DNA from: Micromonospora sp. CP22
GTDB taxonomy: Bacteria > Actinomycetota > Actinomycetes > Mycobacteriales > Micromonosporaceae
Direction of reading: 5' to 3'
Assembly (NCBI RefSeq): GCF_009712475.1
Contig: NZ_VCJO01000010.1
Location: forward strand, 124,001 to 188,000
DNA: 64,000 bases
This document shows positions 25,331-34,793 of the stretch, piece by piece; positions within the stretch are counted from its first letter, which is position 1, and every line of letters starts with the position of its first letter. The translations under genes were made by a program, and so were the position numbers. The notes under the pieces are model-generated. The model was not told the origin of the DNA. It ran no database searches and worked only from the letters and a program-made list of their open reading frames with translations.

Positions 25331-26490
25331 GTGTTCATCTTCCGGTGAGGTTCGAGCAGTTGAGCCAGATCCGCGATGTGCAGAACGCCGACGACATCTT
25401 CGCCTGCCGTCACGACGTACTGTGCGCCCGGGTGGGTCTGCACGGTCTCCAGCACCCGTTCGCCGTCGGTGGTCACCGGGATGGTCGGCAGGTCGGCGAG
25501 GGTACGGGCGACGGCGTCCACGGCCAACCAGGGCCGACGGGCCTCGGGCACCGCCGCGGCGGCGGCCGGGTCGACCAGGGCCACCGGCCGTCCGGCGGAG
25601 TCGGTCACCAGCAGCGCCACCGGCGGTCGCGGCTCGGTGGCCGGGTGCGCCTGCTCCGCGCGCCGCTGCGCCTCGGCCAGCGGGGTGCCGGTGGGCACGG
25701 TGTACACCGGCCGGGCCAGGCTGGCCAGGTCGACCAGCGGGAGCCGCCGACCGATGCGGGACATCCGGATCGACTGCCCGGCGCCGTGCCAGAGGGTGAG
25801 GGCGACCAGAGCGGTCAGTGGCAGGGCCAGCAGGCTCAGCACGTCGGTCGCGTAGAGCACGGCCACCAGCAGCGCGGTGCCGACGGCCAGCACCCGTCCG
25901 GCCCATCCGGCCACCTCGGTGGCCCGGTGCCGGTCCCGGGTCAGGGCCCAGACCGCCGCACGCAACGCCCGCCCGCCGTCGAGCGGCAGGCCGGGCAGGA
26001 TGTTGAACACCGCGACGATGACGTTGCTCGCCGCGAGTTGGAAGGCGAGTTGGTCGGCCACGGTGCGGTCGGGCAGGGCCACGGTCGCGGCCACGGCGGC
26101 GGCCCCGAGTACCGCGGAGACGGCCGGCCCGGCCAGTGACACCAGCAGGTCGATCCGGGGAGTCGGCGCGTCGCGGTCCATCTCGGTGTATCCGCCGAGC
26201 AGTTCCAGGGTGATCCCCCGCACCCCGATGCCGAAGCGGCGGGCGGTGAGGGCGTGGCCGAGTTCGTGGGCCAGCACCGAACCGAGCAGGGCGAGGACGA
26301 ATCCGGCCCCGACGAGGTACCCGCCGAGCGGGGACAGGTTCAGCCGCTGGCCGGCGAGTTCGCCGTACAGGACCGTGATCAGGAGGGCGAGCAGCAGAAT
26401 CGAGGCGTTCAGGTACAGCGGCACCCCGAGGATCCGGCCCACCCGCATGCCGGGGCGCGGGCTGGCCCGTGGTCGCCTGCGCTGTTCCAT
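25327..26490 (-). CDS. Site-2 protease family (M50) metalloprotease with CBS-like domain
   Basis: Intramembrane zinc protease of 387 residues. HELGH (75-79) and NILPGLPLDGG (163-173) supply the zinc ligands within a bundle of about six membrane helices. After residue 245 comes a soluble region with two CBS-like repeats (PVYTVPTGTPLAEAQ..., TIPVTTDGERVLETV...), which may bind a nucleotide and tune activity. It is translationally coupled to trmI. The substrate is unknown; sigma or anti-sigma factors are usual for the family. Confidence 0.9.
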   Translation of the reverse strand: MEQRRRPRASPRPGMRVGRILGVPLYLNASILLLALLITVLYGELAGQRLNLSPLGGYLVGAGFVLALLGSVLAHELGHALTARRFGIGVRGITLELLGGYTEMDRDAPTPRIDLLVSLAGPAVSAVLGAAAVAATVALPDRTVADQLAFQLAASNVIVAVFNILPGLPLDGGRALRAAVWALTRDRHRATEVAGWAGRVLAVGTALLVAVLYATDVLSLLALPLTALVALTLWHGAGQSIRMSRIGRRLPLVDLASLARPVYTVPTGTPLAEAQRRAEQAHPATEPRPPVALLVTDSAGRPVALVDPAAAAAVPEARRPWLAVDAVARTLADLPTIPVTTDGERVLETVQTHPGAQYVVTAGEDVVGVLHIADLAQLLEPHRKMNT

Positions 26491-26573
26491 CGGGCTGATG
26501 CTACGCGGCGGGAGATCACGTACCGGAGCGGCGGCGGTCGGCCTGTCACACCGGTGCCCTAACCTTCGGGGGC

Positions 26574-27488
26574 ATGACGGCGGAACCGGTGATCACTGCG
26601 CAGGCGACGACCCCGACCGAGTTGCCGACGACGGTGCGGGCCTCGCTGTCACCGTCGCGGGCGGCGGATTTCAAGACCTGCCCGTTGCTCTACCGGTTCC
26701 GCAGCATCGACCGGCTGCCCGAGCGGCCCACGGTGGAGCAGGCCCGGGGCACGCTGGTGCACGCGGTGCTGGAGCGGTTGTTCGACCTGCCGGCACCGGC
26801 CCGCACCCCGCAGGCCGCCGGTGACCTCGTGGCCGGTCAGTGGGACCGTCTGGTCACCGAGCAGCCGGAGCTGGCCGGGCTCTTCTCGGACGCCGATCCG
26901 GCCGCCCTCGCGGAGTTCCTCCGCTCGGCTTCGGCGCTGCTGGTGGGCTACTTCACGGTGGAGGATCCGCGTCGGTTGGAGCCGGCCGAGCGGGAGAGCC
27001 TGATCTCCGCCGTGGTCGACGACGAGCTGCTGATCCGCGGTTACCTCGACCGGCTCGACGTGGCCCCCGACGGCGCGTTGCGGGTGGTGGACTACAAGAC
27101 CGGCGGGGCTCCACGGGAGGCGTTCGAGGCGCGGGCCCTGTTCCAGCTGAAGTTCTACGCGCTGGTGTTGTGGCGTACCCGTGGCGTGGTGCCCCGGGTG
27201 CTGCGCCTGCTCTACCTCAAGGACGCCGAGGTGTGTGACTACACCCCGGACGCGGAGGAATTGGCGCGATTCGAGCGGACGGTGGTGGCGTTGTGGCGGG
27301 CGATCGAGCAGGCCACCGCCACCCGGGATTTCCGGCCCCGGCCGAGCCGACTGTGCGACTGGTGCAGTCACCAGGCGCTGTGCCCCAGTTACGGCGGCAC
27401 GCCGCCGCCCTTTCCGGAGTCGGCGGCGACGCCCGATCCGCTGCGCGACGCCCGGTCCGTTCCGGTGCAGCCCGGAGCCGACGAGTAG
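26574..27488 (+). CDS. RecB-family PD-(D/E)XK nuclease with Fe-S-type cysteines
   Basis: Probable exonuclease of the RecB/Cas4-like nuclease fold (304 residues). Conserved elements: GTLVHAVLE with a catalytic-region His, GYLDRLD (catalytic Asp), VVDYKTG (the DxK part of PD-ExK) and QLKFYAL. Four Cys (one in DFKTCPLLYRF; three in CDWCSHQALC) fit the iron-sulfur cluster that staples this subfamily. The mycobacterial neighbour of trmI is the same type. A TAACCT hexamer lies eight bases before the ATG, so the message may have almost no leader. Confidence 0.91.
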   Translation: MTAEPVITAQATTPTELPTTVRASLSPSRAADFKTCPLLYRFRSIDRLPERPTVEQARGTLVHAVLERLFDLPAPARTPQAAGDLVAGQWDRLVTEQPELAGLFSDADPAALAEFLRSASALLVGYFTVEDPRRLEPAERESLISAVVDDELLIRGYLDRLDVAPDGALRVVDYKTGGAPREAFEARALFQLKFYALVLWRTRGVVPRVLRLLYLKDAEVCDYTPDAEELARFERTVVALWRAIEQATATRDFRPRPSRLCDWCSHQALCPSYGGTPPPFPESAATPDPLRDARSVPVQPGADE

Positions 27489-27567
27489 CCGCCCTCCTCC
27501 GCTGGGATGAGGCGGGAGTCAGCACACAAGACGATCTTTCGCCGGTGTCGGCGGCTAGCGTCGTGGA

Positions 27568-28764
27568 ATGGGTAACGGTCTGAGGCGGTGGCTGCGGCGC
27601 AATCCGCTGGTCGGTGACGCGCTGCTGGCCGTCGGCCTGGTCCTGGGGGAGATCGTGTTCACCCTGCTCACCCCTCGGGAGTTCTGGCCCGGGCCGCTGC
27701 CGGCGGCGCTGGGGTGGAGCGTGTTGTGCGCCGCGCCGGTGGTGGTACGCCGGGTGGCGCCGTGGCCGGCGCTGCTGGCGGCGGTGGCGACGTTGCTGCT
27801 GCCGATCGTGGTCGAGGTGTCACCGACCACGCAGAGCTTCACCCTGGTGGTGCTCACCTACACGATGGCGGCCCACCAGCCGACCCGAAGGGCGCTGGTC
27901 GCGGCGGTGGTGCTGTGGCTTCCGGTGGCCGTCGTGAACGCCCTGCTGCCGCCGGAGGGCATCCCGCAGGTCGGTTCGGCGTTCCTGGTCGCGAACAACA
28001 TCCTGGTGGGGATCGTGTCGTTCTCGGTGGGTCGGACGGTGCACGCGCGGCGCACCTCCACCGAGGCGCTGCGGGAGCGGGCCCGGGTGGCCGAGGCGAA
28101 CCAGCGGGCTCTGGCCGAGCAGGCGGTCGCGGACGAGCGGCGACGGATCGCCCGCGAGTTGCACGACGTCGTCGCCCACCATGTCAGCGTGATGGGGGTG
28201 CTGGCGACCGGCGTGCGGCGGGTGCTGCGCCGCGATCCGGACAGCGCCGACGAGGCGATCGCCACGATCGAGGAGACCAGCCGGGCGACGCTGCGGGAAC
28301 TGCGTCGGCTGCTCGACGTGTTGCGGACCGAGGCCGAGCCGGCGGCGGAGTTGGCGCCGCAGCCGGGCATCGCCGGTATCGAGGCGCTGGCCGATCAGGT
28401 CCGTGAGGCCGGGCTGCCGGTGACGCTGAGCGTGACGGGTGTGCCGGGGCACCTGGAGGAGGGGGTGGCGTTGACCGTGTACCGGATCGTGCAGGAGGCG
28501 CTGACGAACGCCCTCAAGCACGCCGGGACGGCCACCGCGCGGGTGCGGGTCGGTTTCACCGCCGACGCGGTGGAGGTCGAGGTCACCGACACCGGCCGCG
28601 GGCCGTCGCCGGGCACCGATCAGGTCGGGCATGGCCTGGTCGGGATGCGGGAGCGGGTCGGCCTCTACGGTGGGATCCTGCACATCGGCGCGCGGACCGG
28701 CGGTGGCTACCGGGTGTACGCCCGGATTCCGGTCGAACCGCTGCCCGACCCGGGCCGCAGGTGA
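27568..28764 (+). CDS. Sensor histidine kinase (NarL/DesK type)
   Basis: Membrane sensor kinase of 398 residues. About five hydrophobic segments fill residues 12-160, with almost no extracellular loop, so it probably senses within or at the membrane. The dimerisation domain has the phospho-accepting His199 in RRRIARELHDVVAHH, and the HATPase region has EALTNALKHAG and GHGLVGMRERVGLYGG. The response regulator follows 39 bases later. The ABC exporter just downstream is a likely target, as in peptide-antibiotic defence systems, but this is inferred from position. Confidence 0.94.
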   Translation: MGNGLRRWLRRNPLVGDALLAVGLVLGEIVFTLLTPREFWPGPLPAALGWSVLCAAPVVVRRVAPWPALLAAVATLLLPIVVEVSPTTQSFTLVVLTYTMAAHQPTRRALVAAVVLWLPVAVVNALLPPEGIPQVGSAFLVANNILVGIVSFSVGRTVHARRTSTEALRERARVAEANQRALAEQAVADERRRIARELHDVVAHHVSVMGVLATGVRRVLRRDPDSADEAIATIEETSRATLRELRRLLDVLRTEAEPAAELAPQPGIAGIEALADQVREAGLPVTLSVTGVPGHLEEGVALTVYRIVQEALTNALKHAGTATARVRVGFTADAVEVEVTDTGRGPSPGTDQVGHGLVGMRERVGLYGGILHIGARTGGGYRVYARIPVEPLPDPGRR

Positions 28765-28803
28765 GTCGCCGGGTGAGAGACGCAGTCCGACAGGGAGGAC
28801 CAG

Positions 28804-29487
28804 ATGGTCGATTCGACGGACCGCAGGCCGGTACGGATCCTGCTCGCCGACGACCAGCCGCTGCTGCGTACGGGCTTCCGGATGGTCCTCGGCGCGGAGA
28901 CCGACCTGGACATCGTCGCGGAGGCGGGCGACGGCGTGGAGGCGGTGGAGTTGTCCCGTCGCCTGCTGCCGGACGTGGTGCTGATGGACATCCGGATGCC
29001 CCGGATGGACGGAGTGAGCGCCACCCGGGCGATCGTGGACGCCCGGTTGCCGGTGCGGGTGCTCATCCTGACCACCTTCGATCTGGACGAGTACGTGGTG
29101 GGGGCGCTGCGGGCCGGGGCGAGTGGCTTCCTGGCCAAGGACGTGCCGGCGGAGGATCTGGTCACCGCGATCCACACGGTGGCCGCCGGAGACGCCGTGG
29201 TGGCGCCCCGGATCCTGCGTCGGCTGTTGGACCGTTTCGCCGACGTGCTGCCGGACCCGACCGCGACGCCGTCGAAGGCACTGAGCGCGCTCACCGACCG
29301 GGAGCGGGAGGTGCTCGTGCAGGTCGCCCGCGGCTTGTCGAACGCCGAGATCGCCCGCGCGCTGTCGGTGAGCGAGACCACCATCAAGACGCACGTGGGA
29401 CACGTGTTGACCAAGCTCGGGCTACGCGACCGGGTGCAGGCCGTGGTGTTGGCGTACGAATCAGGTCTGGTCCGTCCCGGGACGTAG
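28804..29487 (+). CDS. LuxR/NarL-family response regulator
   Basis: DNA-binding partner of the kinase upstream (227 residues). The receiver domain has LADDQPLLRTGF and the phospho-accepting Asp62 in LMDIRMPRMDG. The C-terminal helix-turn-helix shows LTDREREVLVQVARGLSNAEIA and TIKTHVGHVLTKLGLRDRVQAV. GGGAGG lies upstream of the ATG. The 265 bases that follow hold no gene; a TTGACC hexamer near 29539 might belong to the promoter of the ABC transporter genes. Confidence 0.95.
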   Translation: MVDSTDRRPVRILLADDQPLLRTGFRMVLGAETDLDIVAEAGDGVEAVELSRRLLPDVVLMDIRMPRMDGVSATRAIVDARLPVRVLILTTFDLDEYVVGALRAGASGFLAKDVPAEDLVTAIHTVAAGDAVVAPRILRRLLDRFADVLPDPTATPSKALSALTDREREVLVQVARGLSNAEIARALSVSETTIKTHVGHVLTKLGLRDRVQAVVLAYESGLVRPGT

Positions 29488-29752
29488 CTCCGGCGGTTGC
29501 GTCCGTCACCTACCGTGACTGTCTCCGGTGGAATTCGGTTGACCCTCACACGACGGCAACGTTCAGGATGACCGGGACCATCGGGCTGCCGATTCGGGGA
29601 CATCCCTGACGTCGGTTTCGGGGATACCCGCAGCCGGAAATCCGCTGCGGCTCCGCCCGGAGTCGGACGGATTCGTAACAGGCAGCACAGATGATGGATC
29701 CGCGCCGGACCAGCGGGGGTCGGTGCGACCAGACGACGGAGAGGTACACGAC

Positions 29753-30520
29753 GTGACCGCTACGACAGGCCAGTCGGCAACGGCCGCAGCCCGGGCGAGC
29801 GATGTGTGGAAGGTGTATGGCAGCGGCGAGGCCCAGGTCATCGCCTTGCGGGGGGTCAGCGCGGAGTTCGAACGCGGACGGTTCACCGCGATCATGGGCC
29901 CGTCGGGTTCCGGTAAGTCGACCTTGATGCACTGCCTGGCCGGGTTGGACTCGGTGACCCGGGGGACGGTGATGATCGGCGACACCACCGTCACCGGGCT
30001 CGGTGACGCGGGTCTGACGAAGCTGCGTCGGGACAAGGTCGGCTTCATCTTCCAGCAGTTCAACCTGCTGCCGACGTTGACCGCCAAGGAGAACATCCTG
30101 CTCCCGTTGTCGATCGCCGGGCGTAAGCCGGACCCGGCCTGGTACGACGTGGTGATCGACACGGTGGGCCTGCGGGACCGGTTGGGTCACCGGCCGGCGC
30201 AGTTGTCCGGTGGTCAGCAGCAGCGGGTGGCGTGTGCCCGTGCCCTGGTCGCCCGCCCCGAAGTGATCTTCGCCGACGAGCCGACCGGCAACCTCGACTC
30301 GCGGGCCGGTGCCGAGGTGCTGAACTTCCTACGCAACTCGGTACGCCAGCACGGGCAGACCATCGTCATGGTGACCCACGATCCGGTGGCGGCGGCGTAC
30401 GCCGACCGGGTGGTCTTCCTCGCCGACGGTCAGATCGTCTCGGAGTTGATCGAGCCGACCGCCGACACGGTGCTGGACACGATGAAGAAGCTCGACACGC
30501 CCGCCGAGGTGACCGGCTGA
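29753..30520 (+). CDS. ABC transporter ATP-binding protein (MacB/LolD type)
   Basis: ATPase of an exporter acting with the FtsX-type permease that follows. Of 255 residues, Walker A is GPSGSGKST (49-57), the Q-loop FIFQQFNLLPTLTAKENI, the signature LSGGQQQR (151-158), Walker B VIFADEPTGNLDSRAG (about 171), and the switch His in VTHD. GTG 29753 has GGAGAGG eight bases upstream. The TGATG overlap with the permease gene means coupled translation. The substrate is unknown; cell-envelope antimicrobials are typical. Confidence 0.95.
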   Translation: MTATTGQSATAAARASDVWKVYGSGEAQVIALRGVSAEFERGRFTAIMGPSGSGKSTLMHCLAGLDSVTRGTVMIGDTTVTGLGDAGLTKLRRDKVGFIFQQFNLLPTLTAKENILLPLSIAGRKPDPAWYDVVIDTVGLRDRLGHRPAQLSGGQQQRVACARALVARPEVIFADEPTGNLDSRAGAEVLNFLRNSVRQHGQTIVMVTHDPVAAAYADRVVFLADGQIVSELIEPTADTVLDTMKKLDTPAEVTG

Positions 30521-33069
30521 TGTTCCGGGCAACCCTGAAGAGTCTGCTGGCTCGCAAGGTCCGGCTGATCCTGTCCGGCCTGGCCGTGGTGCTCGGCGTC
30601 ATGTTCGTCTCCGGCGCCTTCGTCCTCACCGACACCCTGGGCCGCTCCTTCGATTCGCTGTTCGCCGACGCGTACGCCGAAGTGGACGTCAACGTGGCCG
30701 CCAAGCCACGGTTGGAGATCAGCGAGTTCGAGGGCGAGCAGTTGCCCACCCCGTTCCCGGCGGCGGTGCTGGAGAAGGTCCGGACGGTGGACGGGGTGTC
30801 CGAGGCCACCGGTGTGGTCGCCGTCGACGGTGCCCGGCTGATCGGCAGCAACGGCAAGGCGGTTACCTCGTTCGGGCCGCCCCAGTTGGGCGGCAACTGG
30901 GTCGGTGAGAGCGACCTGGTCCGGCTGCGCGAGGGCCGGGCGCCGCAGGCCGACGACGAAATCGTGATCAACAAGGGGTTGGCGGACGCCGGCCGGGTGA
31001 AGCTCGGCGACCGGGTGGGCGTGCTCACCCTCGCGCCGCGCAAGGACTTCACCATCGTCGGCATCTTCGGCTACAGCGGTGACCGGGACTCCCTCGGTGG
31101 GGCCAACGAGGTCATGTTCACCACGCCCGTGGCGCAGCAGCTGATGCTCGGCGAGCCGGACACGTTCAGCAACATCGTGGTCACCGCCGCCGACGGCGTC
31201 TCCACCGACCAGCTCCGCGACGCGGTGGCCGCGGCCGTCGGCGACGGTTACGTGGTCAAGACCGGCGAGGAACTCTCCGCCGATGCCGCCGCCGGTCTGA
31301 AGGAGGGGCTGTCCTTCTTCAACCGGATCCTGCTCGGCTTCGCGGCGGTGGCGCTGCTGGTCGGCACGTTCCTGATCCTCAACACGTTCTCGATCATCGT
31401 GGCGCAGCGCACCCGGGAGCTGGCGTTGCTGCGGGCGGTCGGCGCCAGCGGCAAGCAGATCATCGGCTCGGTGGTGTTGGAGGCGATCGCCGTCGGGTTG
31501 ATCGCCTCGCTGCTCGGCCTGGCCGCCGGCATCGGCATCGGGGCGCTGTTGGCGTACCTGTTCGGCAACCTCGCCGGTGGGCTGGAGCTGGCCGGGGTCG
31601 CGGTGCCCGCGTCGGCGGTGATCGGTGCGTTCGGTGTCGGTCTGGTGATCACCGTGCTGGCGGCGTTGCTGCCGGCGCTGCGGGCCGCCCGGATCCCACC
31701 GATCGCGGCGATGCAGGACGTCGCCACGCCGGATCGACCGTTGACCAAGGTGACCGTCGGTGGCGCGCTGGTCACCGCGGTCGGCGCCACGTTGCTCTTC
31801 CTCGGCCTGGGCGGGCACGCCGGTGGCAACACGCTGGCCACCATCCTCGGTGGCGTGCTGTTCGCGTTCATCGGGGTGGCCCTGTTGACGCCGCTGATCA
31901 GCCGTCCGGTGGTGGCGGCGCTGGGCACGGTCTTCTCCGGTTGGGTGCCGGGCAAGCTGGGCCGGCTCAACTCCGGTCGCAACCCGCGCCGCACCGCGAT
32001 CACCGCCGCCGCGCTGATGGTGGGCATCGCCCTGGTCACCGGCATCACGGTGATCCTGGATTCGGCCAAGAGCAGCATCAGCGGCCTGGCGCAGGACACC
32101 ATCAAGGCCGAGCTGGTGATCGCCGGGGCGCAGTCCGGTCCGCGCCCGCCGACGTTCGACCCGGCGGTGCTGGACGAGGCGAAGGCGATCCCCGGGGTCC
32201 GGCTCGTCGACGGCGAGTACGGCGACATGGCGATGGTCGGTGGCGAGCGTACCTGGGTCGCCGCCTCCAGCGAGCCGAGCGCGTTGGTGCGGATGTTCGG
32301 CGCCACCGCCACCGCCGGGGACATCGAGCGGCTGGGGCCCGGCCAGATGTTGATCAGTTCGGACCGGGCGGAGTCGCGTGGCCTGTCGGTCGGCTCGACG
32401 GTGCCGGTGCAGCTGGCCCGGGGCGAGGAGAGCACCTACACGGTCACCGGCATCTACGAGAGCACCCCGCTGTTCGGTGGTGTGACGCTGCCGGCCGAGG
32501 CGGCGCGTGACTTCGCCATCCCGCAGCCCATCCAGGGCTACATCCAGTTGGAGCCGGGGGTCCGGGCGGCCGACGTGCTGCCCCGGGTGGAGGCGTTGCT
32601 GGCGGACAGTCCGGAGGTGTCTGTCGCCGACCGGGACGCGTTCATCGAGGAGCAGGCCGGTCAACTCGACGCGCTGCTCCAGATGATCCAGATCCTGTTG
32701 GCGCTGGCGATCGTGATCGCGGTGCTCGGCATCATCAACACCCTCGCCCTGTCGGTGTTGGAGCGGACCCGGGAGTTGGGTCTGCTGCGCGCGATCGGTC
32801 TGCGCCGGTCGCAGACCATGGGCATGATCACTGTCGAGGCGGTGGTGATCTCGGTGTTCGGCGCGCTGCTCGGTGTCGTGGTCGGTGCCGCTCTCGGCGC
32901 CGCGGTGGTGGAGGCCCTACGCGACGAGGGGATCACCAAGCTGGTCCTGCCGTGGAGCCAGATGGGTGTCTTCCTCGGCCTGGCCGCGTTCGTCGGGGTG
33001 ATCGCGGCGGTGCTGCCGGCGTTCCGGGCCGCCCGGATCAACGTGCTGGGCGCCATCGCCCACGACTGA
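30520..33069 (+). CDS. FtsX-family ABC permease, two-domain (MacB-like)
   Basis: An 849-residue permease with two FtsX units. An N-terminal membrane helix (about 15-37) leads into a large extracytoplasmic domain (about 40-270), then three helices (about 275-400). A second set follows: helices near 430-470, a membrane helix near 495-515, another extracytoplasmic domain (about 520-720) and three final helices. RTRELALLRAVGAS and RTRELGLLRAIGLRRSQ are the repeated FtsX signatures that couple to the ATPase. ATG 30520 overlaps the ATPase stop by one base. Confidence 0.93.
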   Translation: MFRATLKSLLARKVRLILSGLAVVLGVMFVSGAFVLTDTLGRSFDSLFADAYAEVDVNVAAKPRLEISEFEGEQLPTPFPAAVLEKVRTVDGVSEATGVVAVDGARLIGSNGKAVTSFGPPQLGGNWVGESDLVRLREGRAPQADDEIVINKGLADAGRVKLGDRVGVLTLAPRKDFTIVGIFGYSGDRDSLGGANEVMFTTPVAQQLMLGEPDTFSNIVVTAADGVSTDQLRDAVAAAVGDGYVVKTGEELSADAAAGLKEGLSFFNRILLGFAAVALLVGTFLILNTFSIIVAQRTRELALLRAVGASGKQIIGSVVLEAIAVGLIASLLGLAAGIGIGALLAYLFGNLAGGLELAGVAVPASAVIGAFGVGLVITVLAALLPALRAARIPPIAAMQDVATPDRPLTKVTVGGALVTAVGATLLFLGLGGHAGGNTLATILGGVLFAFIGVALLTPLISRPVVAALGTVFSGWVPGKLGRLNSGRNPRRTAITAAALMVGIALVTGITVILDSAKSSISGLAQDTIKAELVIAGAQSGPRPPTFDPAVLDEAKAIPGVRLVDGEYGDMAMVGGERTWVAASSEPSALVRMFGATATAGDIERLGPGQMLISSDRAESRGLSVGSTVPVQLARGEESTYTVTGIYESTPLFGGVTLPAEAARDFAIPQPIQGYIQLEPGVRAADVLPRVEALLADSPEVSVADRDAFIEEQAGQLDALLQMIQILLALAIVIAVLGIINTLALSVLERTRELGLLRAIGLRRSQTMGMITVEAVVISVFGALLGVVVGAALGAAVVEALRDEGITKLVLPWSQMGVFLGLAAFVGVIAAVLPAFRAARINVLGAIAHD

Positions 33070-33079
33070 GGCAACCGGA

Positions 33080-33119
33080 CGAGCGGCCCCTGTCACCGGA
33101 CGGTGGCAGGGGCCGCTCG
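33080..33119. terminator. Bidirectional terminator, ABC permease / HAD phosphatase
   Basis: An 18-bp stem (33080-33097 with 33102-33119) with a GGAC loop and one G-T type mismatch, 10 bases after the permease stop and 15 from the stop of the convergent HAD gene. Confidence 0.88.
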
Positions 33120-33134
33120 GCGCGTCGGACGGTG

Positions 33135-33806
33135 TCAGCCGAGGTCGCGCCGCAGCAGTCCGCCGAGCAGTTCCAGGTCCGCCAGGAGCAGGCTCTCCAG
33201 TTGGTGTACGCCGTCGGTCGGTGCCAGCGGCACCTCGGCGGGTACGGCCAGCACTGCGGCTCCGGCGGCGACCGCGCTGGCCACCCCGGTCGCCGAGTCC
33301 TCGATCGCCACGCACCTGTCGATCGGCACCCCGAGCAGCCGGGCGGCGGTCAGGTACGGCTCCGGGTGCGGCTTGGTCGCGTCGACCTCGTCGCCGCAGA
33401 CCACCACGTCGAAGCTGTCCCGGCCGAGGGTGTCCAGGGCGATCTCGACCAGCGGCCGACCGCTGGAGGTGACCAGGGCGGTGGGGATCCGCGCCTGCCG
33501 GACCGCGCCGAGCAGGGCCAGTGCTCCGGGACGCCACTGCAGTCCGGTGCGGAACAGCTCCAGGATCCGCGTGTTGATCCACTCCGCGCTGGCCTGCGGA
33601 TCCCGGTGTGGCTGTCCCAGGTCGTCGTGCAGGATACGCATCGAGTCGGCCATGCCGGTGCCGACGATGGCCCGCCGGGCGGCGGTGGACAGCGTGCCGC
33701 CGTAGCGTTGCGCGAGTTCGGCCAGCGCGATGTCCCACAGTCGCTCGCTGTCGACCAGGGTGCCGTCCATGTCGAAGAGCACGGCGGCCGGGCGGGTGCT
33801 GCTCAC
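33135..33806 (-). CDS. HAD phosphatase, beta-phosphoglucomutase-like
   Basis: A 223-residue HAD hydrolase with the full motif set: LFDMDGTLVDSE (nucleophile Asp and acid/base Asp), VTSSGRP (motif II), the Lys in DATKPHPEPYL (motif III) and AIEDSATGVASA (motif IV). A helical cap lies between residues 17 and 85. This subfamily acts on small sugar phosphates; the substrate is not predictable. GTG 33806 has GAGGAGG upstream. Unlike the HAD protein at 1560-2315, its active site is canonical. Confidence 0.92.
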   Translation of the reverse strand: MSSTRPAAVLFDMDGTLVDSERLWDIALAELAQRYGGTLSTAARRAIVGTGMADSMRILHDDLGQPHRDPQASAEWINTRILELFRTGLQWRPGALALLGAVRQARIPTALVTSSGRPLVEIALDTLGRDSFDVVVCGDEVDATKPHPEPYLTAARLLGVPIDRCVAIEDSATGVASAVAAGAAVLAVPAEVPLAPTDGVHQLESLLLADLELLGGLLRRDLG

Positions 33807-33882
33807 CGGATCCTCCTCAGGCTCGGGTAACCGGTGAATCCTGCCAGCCGGCGTGACCCCGTGCCCGGCACAGTGACCTTTC

Positions 33883-34620
33883 TCAACCAAGATCGCAGGC
33901 GGCCAGGGACCGCTCGTAGCCACGGAAGAACGACTCGGCCCGCTGTTCGGGGGTGCCGTGCGAGCCCTCCGCGAACCACGGTTGCCCCGGATCGTCGCCG
34001 ACGGCCAGCAGCCCCTCGTGGAACTCGTCGAGGTCGCCCTCGTCGAGGGTGAGCCGACCGGCGCGGACCGAGTCGCCGAGGAACGCCCCGGCCATGCAGT
34101 CGGCCTGCAACTCCTGCTGGATGGTGAAGGAGTAGCGGATGCCCAGCCGGGTCTGGATGCCGTGTGCGTACTCGTGGCCGAGCAGGTAGAACACGAACGC
34201 GTCACCGATCTGCCGGAAGGCACCGAAGGACCAGTTGATGTCGTACGCGATGAAGTCGCTGACGGTGCAGTAGACCGCGTTGTTGCGGGGCACCTCCTGG
34301 CCACCGCAGGAGACCTCACCATCACGCTGGTACGGGATGACCCGCCGGATCGGCCGGAAGGACCGCCCCGCCGCCTTGAACTGCTCCGCCCAGTACACCT
34401 CGGAGAGTCGCTGCGCGTCGGCCATGTCCTGCCGGAACTCCTCCACCGTGTCGGTGCCGTCGGCCCGGGTCACCTCGCCGGTGGGGGTGGCCGGTTCCCG
34501 CTGCCCGGTCGGGTCGGCCGACCCGCCCACCGGCTCCACCATGCAGGCGGCCGCCGCCACCAGTGCCACCGCCAGGCCGGCGAGCCTCCCCCGGCGTCGC
34601 CCTCGCCCACCTGCCGTCAC
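33883..34620 (-). CDS. Secreted neutral zinc metallopeptidase (YpfJ-like)
   Basis: A 245-residue exported protein. A basic start and hydrophobic stretch (about residues 12-25) end in AAAAC, a weak lipobox, so it may be a lipoprotein. The catalytic region has LLGHEYAHGIQ (HExxH) and QQELQADCMAGAF with the third ligand Glu. SCGGQEVPRNNAVYCTVSDFIAYD precedes it. This fits the putative neutral zinc metallopeptidase family. GTG start with GAGGAACAGG upstream. Substrate unknown. Confidence 0.88.
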   Translation of the reverse strand: MTAGGRGRRRGRLAGLAVALVAAAACMVEPVGGSADPTGQREPATPTGEVTRADGTDTVEEFRQDMADAQRLSEVYWAEQFKAAGRSFRPIRRVIPYQRDGEVSCGGQEVPRNNAVYCTVSDFIAYDINWSFGAFRQIGDAFVFYLLGHEYAHGIQTRLGIRYSFTIQQELQADCMAGAFLGDSVRAGRLTLDEGDLDEFHEGLLAVGDDPGQPWFAEGSHGTPEQRAESFFRGYERSLAACDLG

Positions 34621-34793
34621 CCTGTTCCTCCCAGCTCGGCGTCGTCCGACCAGTACCCCGACGGTACGACCGTCACGCCCGTTGCCGTCAGGTACGCCTT
34701 ACCGCCCCGTCCGGTTCAGTCGACCGGCTCCACGAGCCGACGCCGATCGCCCACCGGACCGCTGACGGCGGACCGCCGGTAGTCGGGGCGGGC

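Noticed and set aside
30430..32664. A 744-codon minus-strand frame across the ABC permease
   Set aside because: Shadow of the permease gene: Arg/Gln/His-rich, no domain, no ribosome site.
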